A DNA stretch of 6,100 bases from Thalassospiraceae bacterium (GTDB taxonomy: Bacteria; Pseudomonadota; Alphaproteobacteria; Rhodospirillales; Magnetovibrionaceae). Within the stretch, counting starts at the first letter, position 1, and each line of letters begins with the position of its first letter. Below, piece after piece: positions 5,867 to 6,100 of this stretch. Below the pieces are notes generated by a model, which saw only the letters and a list, made by a program, of their open reading frames with translations, was not told the DNA's origin and made no database searches. A program made the position numbers and the translations under genes. The DNA is taken from the NCBI GenBank assembly GCA_030637205.1, contig DAOVVL010000138.1:1-6100 (forward strand). Reading direction: 5' to 3'.

Positions 5867-6100
5867 ATGACTTCACCTGACAGCATCACCATCCAGCGTC
5901 CCGACGACTGGCATGTTCATTTGCGTGACGGTGAAATTCTGGGTGTCGTGGCGCCGTTTACCGCCCAGCAGTTTGCGCGTGCCATTATCATGCCCAACCT
6001 TTCCAGCCCCGTTACAACGTCAGCTGACGCCAGTGCGTATCGTGACCGGGTTAAGGCTGCGTGTGGATCAGCAGATTTCACACCGCTGATGACCGCTTAC
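5867..6100 (+). CDS. pyrC: Dihydroorotase, class II (5' part; runs off the right edge)
   Basis: From ATG 5867 the frame is open for 78 codons to the window edge. PyrC is a cytoplasmic zinc enzyme that interconverts N-carbamoyl-aspartate and dihydroorotate in de novo pyrimidine synthesis. The fragment shows the class II hallmark RPDDWHVHLRDGE (11-23). The metal ligands H16 and H18, substrate-binding R20 and the asparagine N44 in IMPNL (41-45) fall at the same residue numbers as in E. coli PyrC, which strongly supports this start. PFTAQQFARAIIMPNLSSPV (30-49) is also typical of the family. The carbamylated lysine and later metal ligands lie beyond the window. It follows the cNMP-binding gene by 32 bases on the same strand, with no obvious promoter of its own in that gap. 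The identification is very secure even though partial. Confidence 0.95.
   Translation, partial: MTSPDSITIQRPDDWHVHLRDGEILGVVAPFTAQQFARAIIMPNLSSPVTTSADASAYRDRVKAACGSADFTPLMTAY

Noticed and set aside
1..6100. CRISPR arrays, tRNA or rRNA genes, insertion sequences, riboswitches
   Set aside because: No repeat-spacer pattern, cloverleaf, transposase-like protein or conserved leader structure was seen; coding sequence fills nearly the whole window.

Overview
The window looks like chromosomal DNA of a Gram-negative proteobacterium, most likely an alphaproteobacterium. This rests on moderately GC-rich coding sequence, protein flavour, a GT9 heptosyltransferase-type enzyme (typical of outer-membrane glycan synthesis) and a class II PyrC. 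No tRNA, rRNA or taxon-specific marker is present, so the assignment is an inference. The DNA is almost fully coding, with no insertion sequence, CRISPR array, phage gene or tRNA visible.

Layout. Two genes run leftward: the 5' part of a class I SAM-dependent methyltransferase (374 to beyond the left edge) and, upstream of it in the same direction, a YgfZ/GcvT-type folate-binding protein (1324-416). A divergent intergenic region (about 1325-1477) separates them from a rightward series: a GT9 glycosyltransferase (1478-2434), a GT4 glycosyltransferase (2487-3524), a glutamine-dependent asparagine synthetase-type amidotransferase (3524-5287, overlapping the GT4 stop in TAATG), a small protein consisting of one cyclic-nucleotide-binding domain (5352-5834), and the first 78 codons of dihydroorotase PyrC (5867 to beyond the right edge).

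How the genes may work together. GT9, GT4 and the AsnB-type protein form a tight rightward set that reads as a small surface-glycan module: two sugar transferases plus an enzyme that either makes asparagine or amidates a sugar acid. YgfZ (iron-sulfur enzyme maintenance) and PyrC (pyrimidine synthesis) are housekeeping genes flanking this module. The cNMP-binding protein has no DNA-binding or catalytic domain and may be a cyclic-nucleotide-responsive partner of an unknown effector.

All seven genes fall in known families, and I do not see a clearly new biological system. The points most worth a second look are the GT4/AsnB translational overlap, the stand-alone cNMP-binding protein, and the conflict of evidence over the GT9 start codon.
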